The position numbers and the translations under genes are program-made. Shown here piece by piece: positions 43,276-50,627 of a stretch of 64,000 nucleotides of DNA (position 1 is its first letter; the number at the start of each line of letters is the position of its first letter). Source of the DNA: a virus; the IMG/VR virus record IMGVR_UViG_3300046777_001606, positions 43,802-107,801 of that record; one strand, given 5' to 3'. Below the pieces are notes generated by a model. That model was not told the origin of the DNA and ran no database searches. It worked only from the letters and a program-made list of their open reading frames with translations.

Positions 43276-43839
43276 ATGTCTAGAAATGCATTTAGTAAGC
43301 AAATAGAGAATCGTAATTTTCTATCTCCTCTTGGTTTCAAATTTACTTTGAATAGGGCACCTAAGGTTGCATTCTTTTCAAATTCTGCAAACATACCAGG
43401 ATTAACTCTTGGAGTAACAAGACAACCAAACTATTTGAAAGACATTGAAATTCCTGGGGATAAAATTGAATTTGAAGATTTTAGTCTCAGATTTTTGGTT
43501 GATGAAAATTTAGAAAATTATACGGAGATACAAAACTGGATTCGTGGTCTTGGATATCCAGAAAGTTTACAAGAAATTTATGATTTTCAAAGTCAAGGAG
43601 ATTTGCCGGTAGATTCAAGTTCGCAACCACAACTTAATTTATTCTCAGATGGATCTTTGCAGATTCTCACAAGCAGAGAAAATCCACAGTTTAGAGTGAA
43701 TTTCAAAGATATGTTTCCATATAATCTTTCTTCACTTCAATTTGATGCAACGAGCAATGATATCGAATACTTTACTGCAGAGGTAACTTTCAAGTATACT
43801 ATTTACACTATTACTGATTTGGCTGGAAATAAAATATGA
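43276..43839 (+). CDS. gp3: Tail completion protein gp3 (tail-tube-like family)
   Basis: This 187-residue protein (T4 gp3: 176) lies between gp23 and uvsY, the usual position of the gene annotated gp3 in cyanomyoviruses. The sequence NFLSPLGFKFTLNRAPKVAF, then FSNSANIPGLTLGV, then DFSLRFLVDENLENYTEIQN and WIRGLGYPES has the tail-tube/terminator fold pattern also shared by gp19 and gp54. It most probably caps the tail tube. The alternative is a gp54-like tube initiator. The gene overlaps uvsY by 4 bases, so structural and recombination genes are co-translated here. Confidence 0.75.
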   Translation: MSRNAFSKQIENRNFLSPLGFKFTLNRAPKVAFFSNSANIPGLTLGVTRQPNYLKDIEIPGDKIEFEDFSLRFLVDENLENYTEIQNWIRGLGYPESLQEIYDFQSQGDLPVDSSSQPQLNLFSDGSLQILTSRENPQFRVNFKDMFPYNLSSLQFDATSNDIEYFTAEVTFKYTIYTITDLAGNKI

Positions 43840-44273
43840 CGTTTGATCTTGATTTGATTCAATCATTATGGGAAAAAGATTCTCAGATCGATCCAGATAA
43901 TTTACATACAGAATCTTTAAATATACCAACACTACATGCAAAATATTATCAAATATACAACAATATTCTTTTGTTAAAGAAAAAAGCAGAACAGCAAAAG
44001 AGAAATATTAGACATGAACGTTATGAGTATTATACGGGGAAAGCAGATCCAGATGTTTATGTAGAAGATCCTTTTCCAAAGAAAATCAGAGATAAAGAAA
44101 CTCTTCAAAAATATCTTGATGCTGATGAAAAACTTTCTCAAGTCTGTCTCAAAATTGAGTACTATGAAACTATGCTAAATTACTTAGAGAGTATTCTTAA
44201 AGTAATCCAAAATAGGACTTATCAAATTAAGAATGCAATCGAATTTATTAAGTTTCAGGCAGGGTATGGTTGA
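43836..44273 (+). CDS. uvsY: Recombination mediator UvsY
   Basis: UvsY loads the UvsX recombinase onto single-stranded DNA coated with gp32. The 145-residue protein (T4: 137) has the family layout: an N-terminal acidic segment, ESLNIPTLHAKYYQIYNNIL near residue 27, then KKKAEQQKRNIRHERYEYYT with the basic DNA-binding patch, GKADPDVY, and a C-terminal coiled coil with KIEYYETMLNYLESILKVIQ. It overlaps gp3 by ATGA and uvsW by 8 bases. Size, motifs and synteny make the call firm. Confidence 0.92.
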   Translation: MTFDLDLIQSLWEKDSQIDPDNLHTESLNIPTLHAKYYQIYNNILLLKKKAEQQKRNIRHERYEYYTGKADPDVYVEDPFPKKIRDKETLQKYLDADEKLSQVCLKIEYYETMLNYLESILKVIQNRTYQIKNAIEFIKFQAGYG

Positions 44274-45738
44274 TACAACAAATTTAGTAATAACCAAGTC
44301 TAATGAGGTTTTTCTTAAAATAAAAACAGAACCTCACATTGAATATGAACTTAGAGATCACTTTAAGTTTGAAGTTCCGAATGCAAAGTTTATGCCTCAA
44401 TATAGGGGAAGAAACTGGAATGGAGAAATTCATTTATTTGATATGAGATCAAAACAAATTTATGTTGGTCTCTTAGATAAGATTGTAAATTTTTGCGAGC
44501 AATATGGTTATTCCTATAAGTTTGAAGATAATAAATTTTATGGGCAACCTTTTGAAATTAATCAAGAAATATCTTTTGAAGGCGTAAAGGACTATATGCA
44601 GTCTATTTGCTCACACACTCCCCGTTCGTATCAAGTAGAGGGAGTATACGATGCATTAAGACATAATCGAAAGCTATTGATATCTCCCACTGCATCAGGC
44701 AAATCTCTGATGATTTATTCGTTAGTAAGATACTATGCAGATAAGAACGAAAAAATACTTTTAGTCGTTCCAACGACAAGTCTTGTAGAACAAATGTATA
44801 AGGATTTTCAGGATTATGGTTGGGATGCGGAGTCATACTGCCACAGAATTTATTCTGGAAGAGAAAAAACAAATGAACATCCCGTAACGATTACTACTTG
44901 GCAATCAGTATACAAATTAGAACGTTCTTTCTTTGAAGATTACAATGTAATTATAGGTGACGAAGCTCATTTATTCAAGAGCAAGTCACTTATAGAAATA
45001 ATGACTAAACTTCATCATGCAAAATATCGTTTTGGTTTTACTGGAACATTAGATGGAACACAAACTCACAAATGGGTTTTGGAAGGACTATTTGGACCAT
45101 CATATAAAGTCACCAGAACTGATGAGTTAATGCGACAAGGACACCTTTCTCAATTGGATATTCAATGCCTTGTTCTTAAACATGCGCCACAAAAATTTGA
45201 AACTTATGAAGATGAGATACAATATTTAATTTCGCACGAACAGAGAAATAATTTTATTAAAAATCTTACTCTAGATTTAAAAGGTAATACTCTTGTTCTT
45301 TTTTCAAGAGTAGAAGCACATGGAGCAATACTCTATGAAAAGATAAATAGTCATAAGCGAAATGATAGAAAAGTATTTTTCGTTCATGGTGGAGTTGATG
45401 CTGAAGAAAGAGAATTAGTTAGAGAGATTACCGAAAGAGAAAACAACGCAATAATTGTTGCGTCCTATGGAACCTTTTCTACTGGTATCAATATTAAAAA
45501 TCTCCATAATGTTATCTTCGCCTCACCTAGCAAATCCAGAATCAGAAATCTTCAAAGCATTGGACGAGTTCTTAGAAAGGGAAAAGACAAAATAAAAGCA
45601 ACACTTTATGATATTGCTGATGATTGTACTTATAATTCTAGAAAAAATTATACTTTAAATCATTTAATAGAAAGAATTAAAATTTATAATGAAGAAAATT
45701 TTAATTATGAAATAACTACAATTCAATTAAAAAAATGA
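44266..45738 (+). CDS. uvsW: UvsW RNA-DNA and DNA-DNA helicase
   Basis: UvsW is an SF2 helicase that unwinds R-loops and branched DNA, shutting off origin-dependent replication and promoting recombination-dependent replication. From ATG 44266 the protein has 490 residues (T4: 503); an ATG at 44233 would add 11 residues inside uvsY and is less likely. The N-terminal domain has YRGRNWNGEIHLFDMRSKQI. Helicase motifs are Walker A SPTASGKS near residue 140, DEAH (IIGDEAHLF) near 231, and motif VI QSIGRVLRKG near 430. It overlaps uvsY by 8 bases and the following small gene by 4. Confidence 0.94.
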   Translation: MVDTTNLVITKSNEVFLKIKTEPHIEYELRDHFKFEVPNAKFMPQYRGRNWNGEIHLFDMRSKQIYVGLLDKIVNFCEQYGYSYKFEDNKFYGQPFEINQEISFEGVKDYMQSICSHTPRSYQVEGVYDALRHNRKLLISPTASGKSLMIYSLVRYYADKNEKILLVVPTTSLVEQMYKDFQDYGWDAESYCHRIYSGREKTNEHPVTITTWQSVYKLERSFFEDYNVIIGDEAHLFKSKSLIEIMTKLHHAKYRFGFTGTLDGTQTHKWVLEGLFGPSYKVTRTDELMRQGHLSQLDIQCLVLKHAPQKFETYEDEIQYLISHEQRNNFIKNLTLDLKGNTLVLFSRVEAHGAILYEKINSHKRNDRKVFFVHGGVDAEERELVREITERENNAIIVASYGTFSTGINIKNLHNVIFASPSKSRIRNLQSIGRVLRKGKDKIKATLYDIADDCTYNSRKNYTLNHLIERIKIYNEENFNYEITTIQLKK

Positions 45739-46127
45739 TAGAAGAAGATTTTTATGCAACAATTAAATTGAGGACAGGAGAAGAAATCTTCTGCAAAGTT
45801 GCTGCTATGGAAGAAGATGAAAGAACTTTACTATTAATTTCAAATCCAATCATTGTTAATGAAATTAAAAGTAAATATCAAATTGTTGGATATCGAGTTG
45901 AACCTTGGTTAAAAACAACAACAGAGGATCTTCTGGTAATTGATATTAAAGATGTAGTAACAATGAGCGAATCTTCGGATATCGAAATGATCGTAATGTA
46001 TCAAAATTTTGTAAGAAGCTCTCAAAGAAATAGCAAAAGAGAACTTAAGTTGAATAAAGAAATGGGATACATATCAAATGTTAATGATGCTAAAGAGATA
46101 TTAGAGAAGTTATTTAAGAATAGCTAA
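45735..46127 (+). CDS. Small PW-motif protein, paralogue of the two genes before gp43
   Basis: This is a 130-residue protein of unknown function, coupled to uvsW by an ATGA overlap. It reads ATIKLRTGEEIFCKV, then LLLISNPIIVNEI, then GYRVEPWLKTTTED and IDIKDVVTM. The order of a [KR]xGE strand, an ENP/SNP turn, a conserved PW, and an I-x-V-T strand is shared with the genes at 60775 and 61082. A small beta-barrel (Sm-like) fold is a reasonable guess from the strand pattern and size; no RNA-binding signature can be asserted. It is the last gene before the promoter of gp55. Confidence 0.7.
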   Translation: MIEEDFYATIKLRTGEEIFCKVAAMEEDERTLLLISNPIIVNEIKSKYQIVGYRVEPWLKTTTEDLLVIDIKDVVTMSESSDIEMIVMYQNFVRSSQRNSKRELKLNKEMGYISNVNDAKEILEKLFKNS

Positions 46128-46176
46128 AGTATTATCTTTAAACCCAACAAAGGTAGTCTACTCATAATTTCAAAAC

Positions 46177-46206
46177 TTGTCAACTGTTTTGTTCATGTGG
46201 TAAAAT
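46177..46206 (+). promoter_or_regulatory. Sigma-70-like promoter upstream of gp55
   Basis: TTGTCA (46177-46182) is separated by 18 bases from TAAAAT (46201-46206), which has a TGG extension just before it (extended -10). It sits in the 104-base gap before gp55 and fits transcription by host RNA polymerase before late sigma is made. Confidence 0.7.
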
Positions 46207-46231
46207 TCATATATATTAATTAGAAAATTTA

Positions 46232-46729
46232 ATGATAACCACAGCAGTTATGACCAAAAGAAAAAGGTCAGAGCATTACGTCAATAATAAGGAATTTCTA
46301 GCAGCTCTAATTAAGTATCGTGAAGATATTGAAATTGCACAAATTCAAGGAAAACCGAAACCACGCATTACAAATTACTTGGGAGAGTGTTTTTTAAAGA
46401 TTGCTACTCATTTATCCTTTAAACCAAATTTTGTAAATTATATGTTTAAGGATGATATGATTTGTGATGGAATTGAAAACTGCGTTCAGTATATTCATAA
46501 CTTTGATCCACAAAAATCCCAAAATCCCTTTGCTTACTTTACTCAAATTATTCACTACGCTTTTCTGAGAAGAATACAAAAGGAAAAGAAACAGTTGGAG
46601 ATCAAAAATAAAATTCTTGAAAAATCTGGATACGATCAAGTGTTTGATGATAACAATACTGTTGACGGATCAAATTATAGCGATTATAATAGCATCAAGG
46701 ATGCTGTACACTCTAAACTTCGCTATTGA
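46232..46729 (+). CDS. gp55: Late sigma factor gp55
   Basis: gp55 is a minimal sigma factor that directs host RNA polymerase to TATAAATA-type late promoters, with gp33 and the gp45 clamp as activators in T4. The 165-residue protein (T4: 185) has RITNYLGECFLKIATHLSFK near residue 51, CVQYIHNFDPQKSQNPFAYF near residue 85 and TQIIHYAFLRRIQKEKKQLE near residue 107, corresponding to the sigma region 2-like segment that binds the -10. A second ATG at 46250 (MTKRKRSEHY) is an alternative start. The stop overlaps the gp47 start by one base. Its targets appear many times in this window. Confidence 0.93.
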   Translation: MITTAVMTKRKRSEHYVNNKEFLAALIKYREDIEIAQIQGKPKPRITNYLGECFLKIATHLSFKPNFVNYMFKDDMICDGIENCVQYIHNFDPQKSQNPFAYFTQIIHYAFLRRIQKEKKQLEIKNKILEKSGYDQVFDDNNTVDGSNYSDYNSIKDAVHSKLRY

Positions 46730-47770
46730 ATGAAAGTTGCAATTATTACTGATCAGCACTTTGGGTGTCGTAAAAATTCAAAACTTTTTCATGAGTATTT
46801 TTTGAAATTTTACAATGATGTGTTTTTTCCAACTCTAGAAAGAGAAGGAATAACCACGGTTATCGATATGGGAGATACTTTCGATAGTCGTAAAGGAATT
46901 GATTTTTCTGCCCTCTCTTGGGCAAAGAATAATTACTATGATCGTCTCCAAGAAATGGGAGTCACAGTTCACACGATTGTTGGTAATCACACTGCTTATT
47001 ATAAAAATACCAATGCGGTCAATTCTGTAAGTTTACTTTTGAAAGAGTATAATAATATTAAAGTTTATTCTGACCCAACAGAGGTTGAGTTAGAAAAATT
47101 AAAAGTGCTGTTTATTCCTTGGATCAACCAAGAAAATCAAGAAAAGACTTTAAATTTGATTAAAAAAACTAAATCTCCAATTGTTATGGGACATTTGGAA
47201 TTAAATGGGTTTTCTGCTTACAGGGGACATGTTATGGACCATGGGATGGAAACTAATATTTTTGATAAATTTAAAAAAGTTTTTTCTGGTCACTATCATA
47301 CTCGTTCTAGTGATGGAAAGATTTTTTACCTAGGGAATCCTTATGAAATTTATTGGAACGATGTGAATGATACTCGTGGATTTCATGTTTTTGATACGGA
47401 GACTCTAGATACAAGTTCTATTAATAATCCATATAAAATTTTTTATAATGTGTATTATGAAGATACAAACTATCAAACTTTTGATTCCCGAGAGTATGAA
47501 GATAAAATTGTTAGAGTAATTGTCCGCAAAAAATCAGATATTAAAAAATTTGAAAAATTTATCGATAAATTATACGCCTCAAATGTAGCAGAATTAAAAG
47601 TTGTTGAAAATTTTGCAATTCAAGAGTCTGAAGAATTTGAAGCATTTGAATCTGAAGATACACTAACTATTTTGAAGAGATACATAGAAGAAGCAGAAGT
47701 AGATTTGGATAAATCAGTTATTCAAAAAATGCTTCAAGAAATCTATCAAGAAGCTTGTGAGTTAGTATAA
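46730..47770 (+). CDS. gp47: Recombination nuclease subunit gp47 (Mre11-like)
   Basis: This is the nuclease partner of gp46, resecting DNA ends and, in T4, supporting host DNA breakdown and recombination. The 346-residue protein (T4: 339) has the metallophosphoesterase motifs in order: TDQHFGCR near residue 7, DMGDTFDSRK near residue 46, VGNHTAYY near residue 84, GHLELNGF near residue 154, and FSGHYHTRSSD near residue 184. These provide the two-metal site. It is followed after one base by the DUF3110 gene and then gp46, a gene order typical of cyanophages. Confidence 0.94.
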   Translation: MKVAIITDQHFGCRKNSKLFHEYFLKFYNDVFFPTLEREGITTVIDMGDTFDSRKGIDFSALSWAKNNYYDRLQEMGVTVHTIVGNHTAYYKNTNAVNSVSLLLKEYNNIKVYSDPTEVELEKLKVLFIPWINQENQEKTLNLIKKTKSPIVMGHLELNGFSAYRGHVMDHGMETNIFDKFKKVFSGHYHTRSSDGKIFYLGNPYEIYWNDVNDTRGFHVFDTETLDTSSINNPYKIFYNVYYEDTNYQTFDSREYEDKIVRVIVRKKSDIKKFEKFIDKLYASNVAELKVVENFAIQESEEFEAFESEDTLTILKRYIEEAEVDLDKSVIQKMLQEIYQEACELV

Positions 47771-47771
47771 A

Positions 47772-48041
47772 ATGTTTATTCTTACGGTTGCGGGGAAAGA
47801 AGATGATGGAGCTTATGCTGTAGTTAATTCTGAGGGAGAAAAAATTTTATATCTCTTTCAAGAAGAAGATGACGCAACTAGGTTTGCAATGATGTTAGAA
47901 GATGATGGATATCCTGAAATGCATGTTATTGAAGTAGATAATGATTTAATTCTAAAAACTTGCGAAATGTATAATTGTTGCTATACTGTAATTACTAAGG
48001 ATGATATTGTAGTGCCCCCAAAAGAGTATGACTATATTTGA
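47772..48041 (+). CDS. DUF3110 protein between gp47 and gp46
   Basis: This 89-residue acidic protein has the DUF3110 pattern: VAGKEDDGAYAVVNSEGEKI near residue 6, LYLFQEEDDATRFAMMLEDD near residue 27, and MHVIEVDNDLILKTCEMYN near residue 50. DUF3110 proteins occur in cyanobacteria and in their T4-like phages at this exact site, so it is a host-lineage marker. It overlaps gp46 by 14 bases. A small-subunit or modulator role for the gp46/47 complex is inferred only from position; the biochemical function is unknown. Confidence 0.82.
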   Translation: MFILTVAGKEDDGAYAVVNSEGEKILYLFQEEDDATRFAMMLEDDGYPEMHVIEVDNDLILKTCEMYNCCYTVITKDDIVVPPKEYDYI

Positions 48042-49737
48042 ATGTGTTCGTTGGAAAAATTTTCTTTCTACCGGAAATCAATTTACTGAAGTTAATTTTC
48101 AAAAAAATAGCACAACTCTCATTATTGGGTCTAATGGTGCTGGAAAAAGTACAATATTAGATGCTCTAACTTTTGCTCTTTTTGGAAAACCATTTAGAAA
48201 AATTAATAAACCGCAACTTATTAATACTACAAATGAAAAAGATTGTGTGGTTGAAGTAGAATTTTCTATTGGAAGTACTTCGTGGAAAGTTGTAAGAGGA
48301 ATTAAGCCAAATATTTTTGAGATTTATAGAAATGGATCCTCACTAGACCAGTCTGCATCTGCAGTTGATCAGCAAAAATGGCTTGAGCAGACTGTTTTAA
48401 AAATGAATTACAAGTCATTTACGCAGATTGTAATACTTGGATCGAGCACGTTTGTGCCTTTTATGCAACTTCCTGCAGCTCACCGTCGTGAAGTTATTGA
48501 AGATCTTCTTGATATTAAAATCTTTTCGTCCATGAATCTTGTTATCAAAGAAAAGATTCGCTCAATAAAGGAAGAAATCAAAACTCTGGAGTTTAAAAAA
48601 GAATCTCTCTCAGAAAAACTCAAGATGCAGCAGAGTTTTATTGAACAATTGGAAAGTCAGGGAAATGCCAAGATAAACGCCAATAAAGAAAAGATTACTA
48701 ATTTAGATAACGAAATTGGCATTTATATGACTGATAATGCATCAATCGAGGAGGGAATTTTTAAATATACCTCAGAGCAGGAAAATGTTATTGGTGCTGG
48801 AGATAAGTTAGTAAAGCTTAACAATCTGAAGGGTAAAATCTCGCAGAAAGTATCTGCTATTACCAAAGAACATAAGTTTTTTACAGAAAATACGGTATGC
48901 CCTACTTGTACTCAAACTATTGAAGAAGAGTTTCGGTTAAATAGAATTGTAGACGCTCAAAATAAGGCAAAGGAACTCCAGAAAGGTTTTAGCGACCTAG
49001 AAGAGACTATAAAATTTGAGCAAGAGAGAGAGCGCCAATTTGTTGCCCTATCTAAGGAGATTACCAGACTCAACAATGAGATTTCTCAAAACAATACTCG
49101 GATATCCCATAACCAGAGACAAATCCGAGATCTTGAATCTGAAATTCAAACTATTACCGAGAACCTTGCAAACAGAAATACTGAACATGAGAAGTTAGAG
49201 TCTTTCAAAGAAAATTTAAAAACAACTTATTCTGAAGTATCAGAAAAGAAAAAGTTAGTAAATTACTACGATTTTACATACGGATTATTAAAGGACGGTG
49301 GAGTTAAAACTAAAATTATCAAGAAGTATCTACCGCTGATAAATCAGCAAGTAAACCGTTATCTTCAGATGATGGATTTTTATATCAATTTTACTCTTGA
49401 TGAGGAGTTTAACGAAACTGTCCAATCACCTATTCATGAAGATTTTTCTTATAGCTCTTTTAGTGAAGGTGAAAAAATGAGAATAGATTTAGCTCTTCTT
49501 TTTACTTGGAGAGAAGTTGCTAGATATAAAAATTCAATTAGCACTAATCTGCTGATCATGGATGAAGTATTTGATTCTTCGCTTGATGGGTTTGGAACTG
49601 ATGAGTTTCTTAAGATTATTCGTTATGTGATTAAGGATGCTAATATCTTTGTGATTTCTCATAAAGATGGTATGCAAGATAAATTTGAGAGTGTTATAAG
49701 ATTTGAAAAGGTTAAAGGATTTAGTCGAATGGTTTAA
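48028..49737 (+). CDS. gp46: Recombination endonuclease subunit gp46 (Rad50/SbcC-like)
   Basis: gp46 is the SMC-family ATPase of the gp46/47 complex. In the 569-residue protein (T4: 560) Walker A is GSNGAGKST near residue 34, the Q-loop region lies near 130, two coiled coils flank a zinc hook CPTC near residue 291, the ABC signature is SFSEGEKMRIDL near 477, and Walker B is LLIMDEVFDS near 508. The length of the coiled coils is short, as in T4. The epimerase gene begins one base after its stop. Firm identification. Confidence 0.95.
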   Translation: MTIFECVRWKNFLSTGNQFTEVNFQKNSTTLIIGSNGAGKSTILDALTFALFGKPFRKINKPQLINTTNEKDCVVEVEFSIGSTSWKVVRGIKPNIFEIYRNGSSLDQSASAVDQQKWLEQTVLKMNYKSFTQIVILGSSTFVPFMQLPAAHRREVIEDLLDIKIFSSMNLVIKEKIRSIKEEIKTLEFKKESLSEKLKMQQSFIEQLESQGNAKINANKEKITNLDNEIGIYMTDNASIEEGIFKYTSEQENVIGAGDKLVKLNNLKGKISQKVSAITKEHKFFTENTVCPTCTQTIEEEFRLNRIVDAQNKAKELQKGFSDLEETIKFEQERERQFVALSKEITRLNNEISQNNTRISHNQRQIRDLESEIQTITENLANRNTEHEKLESFKENLKTTYSEVSEKKKLVNYYDFTYGLLKDGGVKTKIIKKYLPLINQQVNRYLQMMDFYINFTLDEEFNETVQSPIHEDFSYSSFSEGEKMRIDLALLFTWREVARYKNSISTNLLIMDEVFDSSLDGFGTDEFLKIIRYVIKDANIFVISHKDGMQDKFESVIRFEKVKGFSRMV

Positions 49738-49738
49738 A

Positions 49739-50485
49739 ATGCAGAAAGTTTTAATTACTGGACATAAAGGATTTATCGGTAAACATGTATTTGCAGATTG
49801 GAAGGAGACTCATAGTGAATGGGTAACCGGATTGGATCGTCCAGATGATGTTAAAGATTTTTCTGGAGGAGATTACGATCTTGTAATTCACTTAGCTGCA
49901 TATGCAGATATTCGTGATAGTCAGGAGAACCCAGAAAAGTATTATGAAAATAATGTAGTCTCAACAAAACCATTATTTGATTGGTGTAGAAAAACTAATA
50001 CCCGTCTTCTTTATGCATCTTCAAGTACAGTAGAAGAAGACTATTGGACAAATCCATATGCAATGACTAAATGGATTAATGAGCAAATGGCTCCTCAGAA
50101 TTCTGTCGGAATGAGATTTACAACCGTATATGGTCCCGGTGGTAGAGGAAATATGATGTATGACTTGCTCAAGGACAGAAAAGCAACATATGTAACTAAT
50201 CATAAAAGAGATTGGATACATGTGAAAGATGTATGTAGAGCTATTCGTTATCTTGCGACAAGTGATGTAACTGGACCTATTCCTGTTGGTACTGGGAAAT
50301 CTATATCGGTAAAAGATCTTGCAGCAGCGTTTGGGCAGGGCAATCTGCCAGTTCAAGAACTGACCCCAGGTGAGAGACAAGACAATGCTGCTGATGTTAA
50401 AATACTAACTAGTATAGGATGGTTTCCAACCACAAACATTCTGGATACAGTCAATGAATACTCCAAATTGGCAACACCACTCTAA
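49739..50485 (+). CDS. NAD-dependent epimerase/dehydratase (SDR family)
   Basis: This is a nucleotide-sugar-type extended short-chain dehydrogenase, 248 residues from ATG 49739. The NAD-binding motif TGHKGFIG lies near residue 7, LVIHLAAYADIRDS near residue 47, a Ser/Thr active-site stretch LYASSSTV near residue 89, and the catalytic YxxxK (YAMTK) near residue 105. RFTTVYGPGGRGN and RDWIHVKDVCRAI are typical of sugar epimerases. It could act on nucleotide sugars to remodel host or phage glycans, and it may supply the GT25-type enzyme at 27028. It is shorter than most family members (about 310). Upstream in-frame starts lie inside gp46 and are rejected. Confidence 0.85.
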   Translation: MQKVLITGHKGFIGKHVFADWKETHSEWVTGLDRPDDVKDFSGGDYDLVIHLAAYADIRDSQENPEKYYENNVVSTKPLFDWCRKTNTRLLYASSSTVEEDYWTNPYAMTKWINEQMAPQNSVGMRFTTVYGPGGRGNMMYDLLKDRKATYVTNHKRDWIHVKDVCRAIRYLATSDVTGPIPVGTGKSISVKDLAAAFGQGNLPVQELTPGERQDNAADVKILTSIGWFPTTNILDTVNEYSKLATPL

Positions 50486-50627
50486 GAAGGAACAGAAGCG
50501 GAAACTGAAACCGCAAGCACTCCGACAAGCAAAAGCACGACTGAGCCACTTCAAAAAGCGGCACATGACCTCCCCCAAAAAGGGAGGTTCTTTTGTATTA
50601 TATACACATACGATTCAAATCAAATGA
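50454..50627 (+). CDS. Possible small basic protein overlapping the epimerase and a terminator
   Basis: This 57-residue ORF starts within the last 32 bases of the epimerase in another frame and ends with an ATGA overlap with the next gene. The protein is very basic (HHSKKEQKRKLKPQALRQ, then ARLSHFKKRH). Reading frame continuity through the otherwise non-coding 138-base gap favours it. Against it, the last 20 codons run through a rho-independent terminator hairpin and a promoter -10. The real protein may be this one or may not exist. Confidence 0.4.
   Translation: MNTPNWQHHSKKEQKRKLKPQALRQAKARLSHFKKRHMTSPKKGGSFVLYTHTIQIK
50568..50594 (+). terminator. Rho-independent terminator after the epimerase
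   Basis: ACCTCCC (50568-50574) pairs with GGGAGGT (50582-50588) around a CCAAAAA loop, followed by TCTTTT. It directly precedes a -10 element. Confidence 0.85.
50596..50601 (+). promoter_or_regulatory. Promoter -10 (TATTAT) for the VWA gene
   Basis: TTTTGTATTATATA lies right after the terminator T-run and 22 bases before the ATG at 50624. No good -35 hexamer is visible at 16-18 bases upstream, so an activator or an extended -10 is needed. Confidence 0.5.

Noticed and set aside
44233-44265. Upstream start for uvsW
   Set aside because: It lies inside uvsY. The ATG at 44266 gives the expected N-terminus and the usual overlap.
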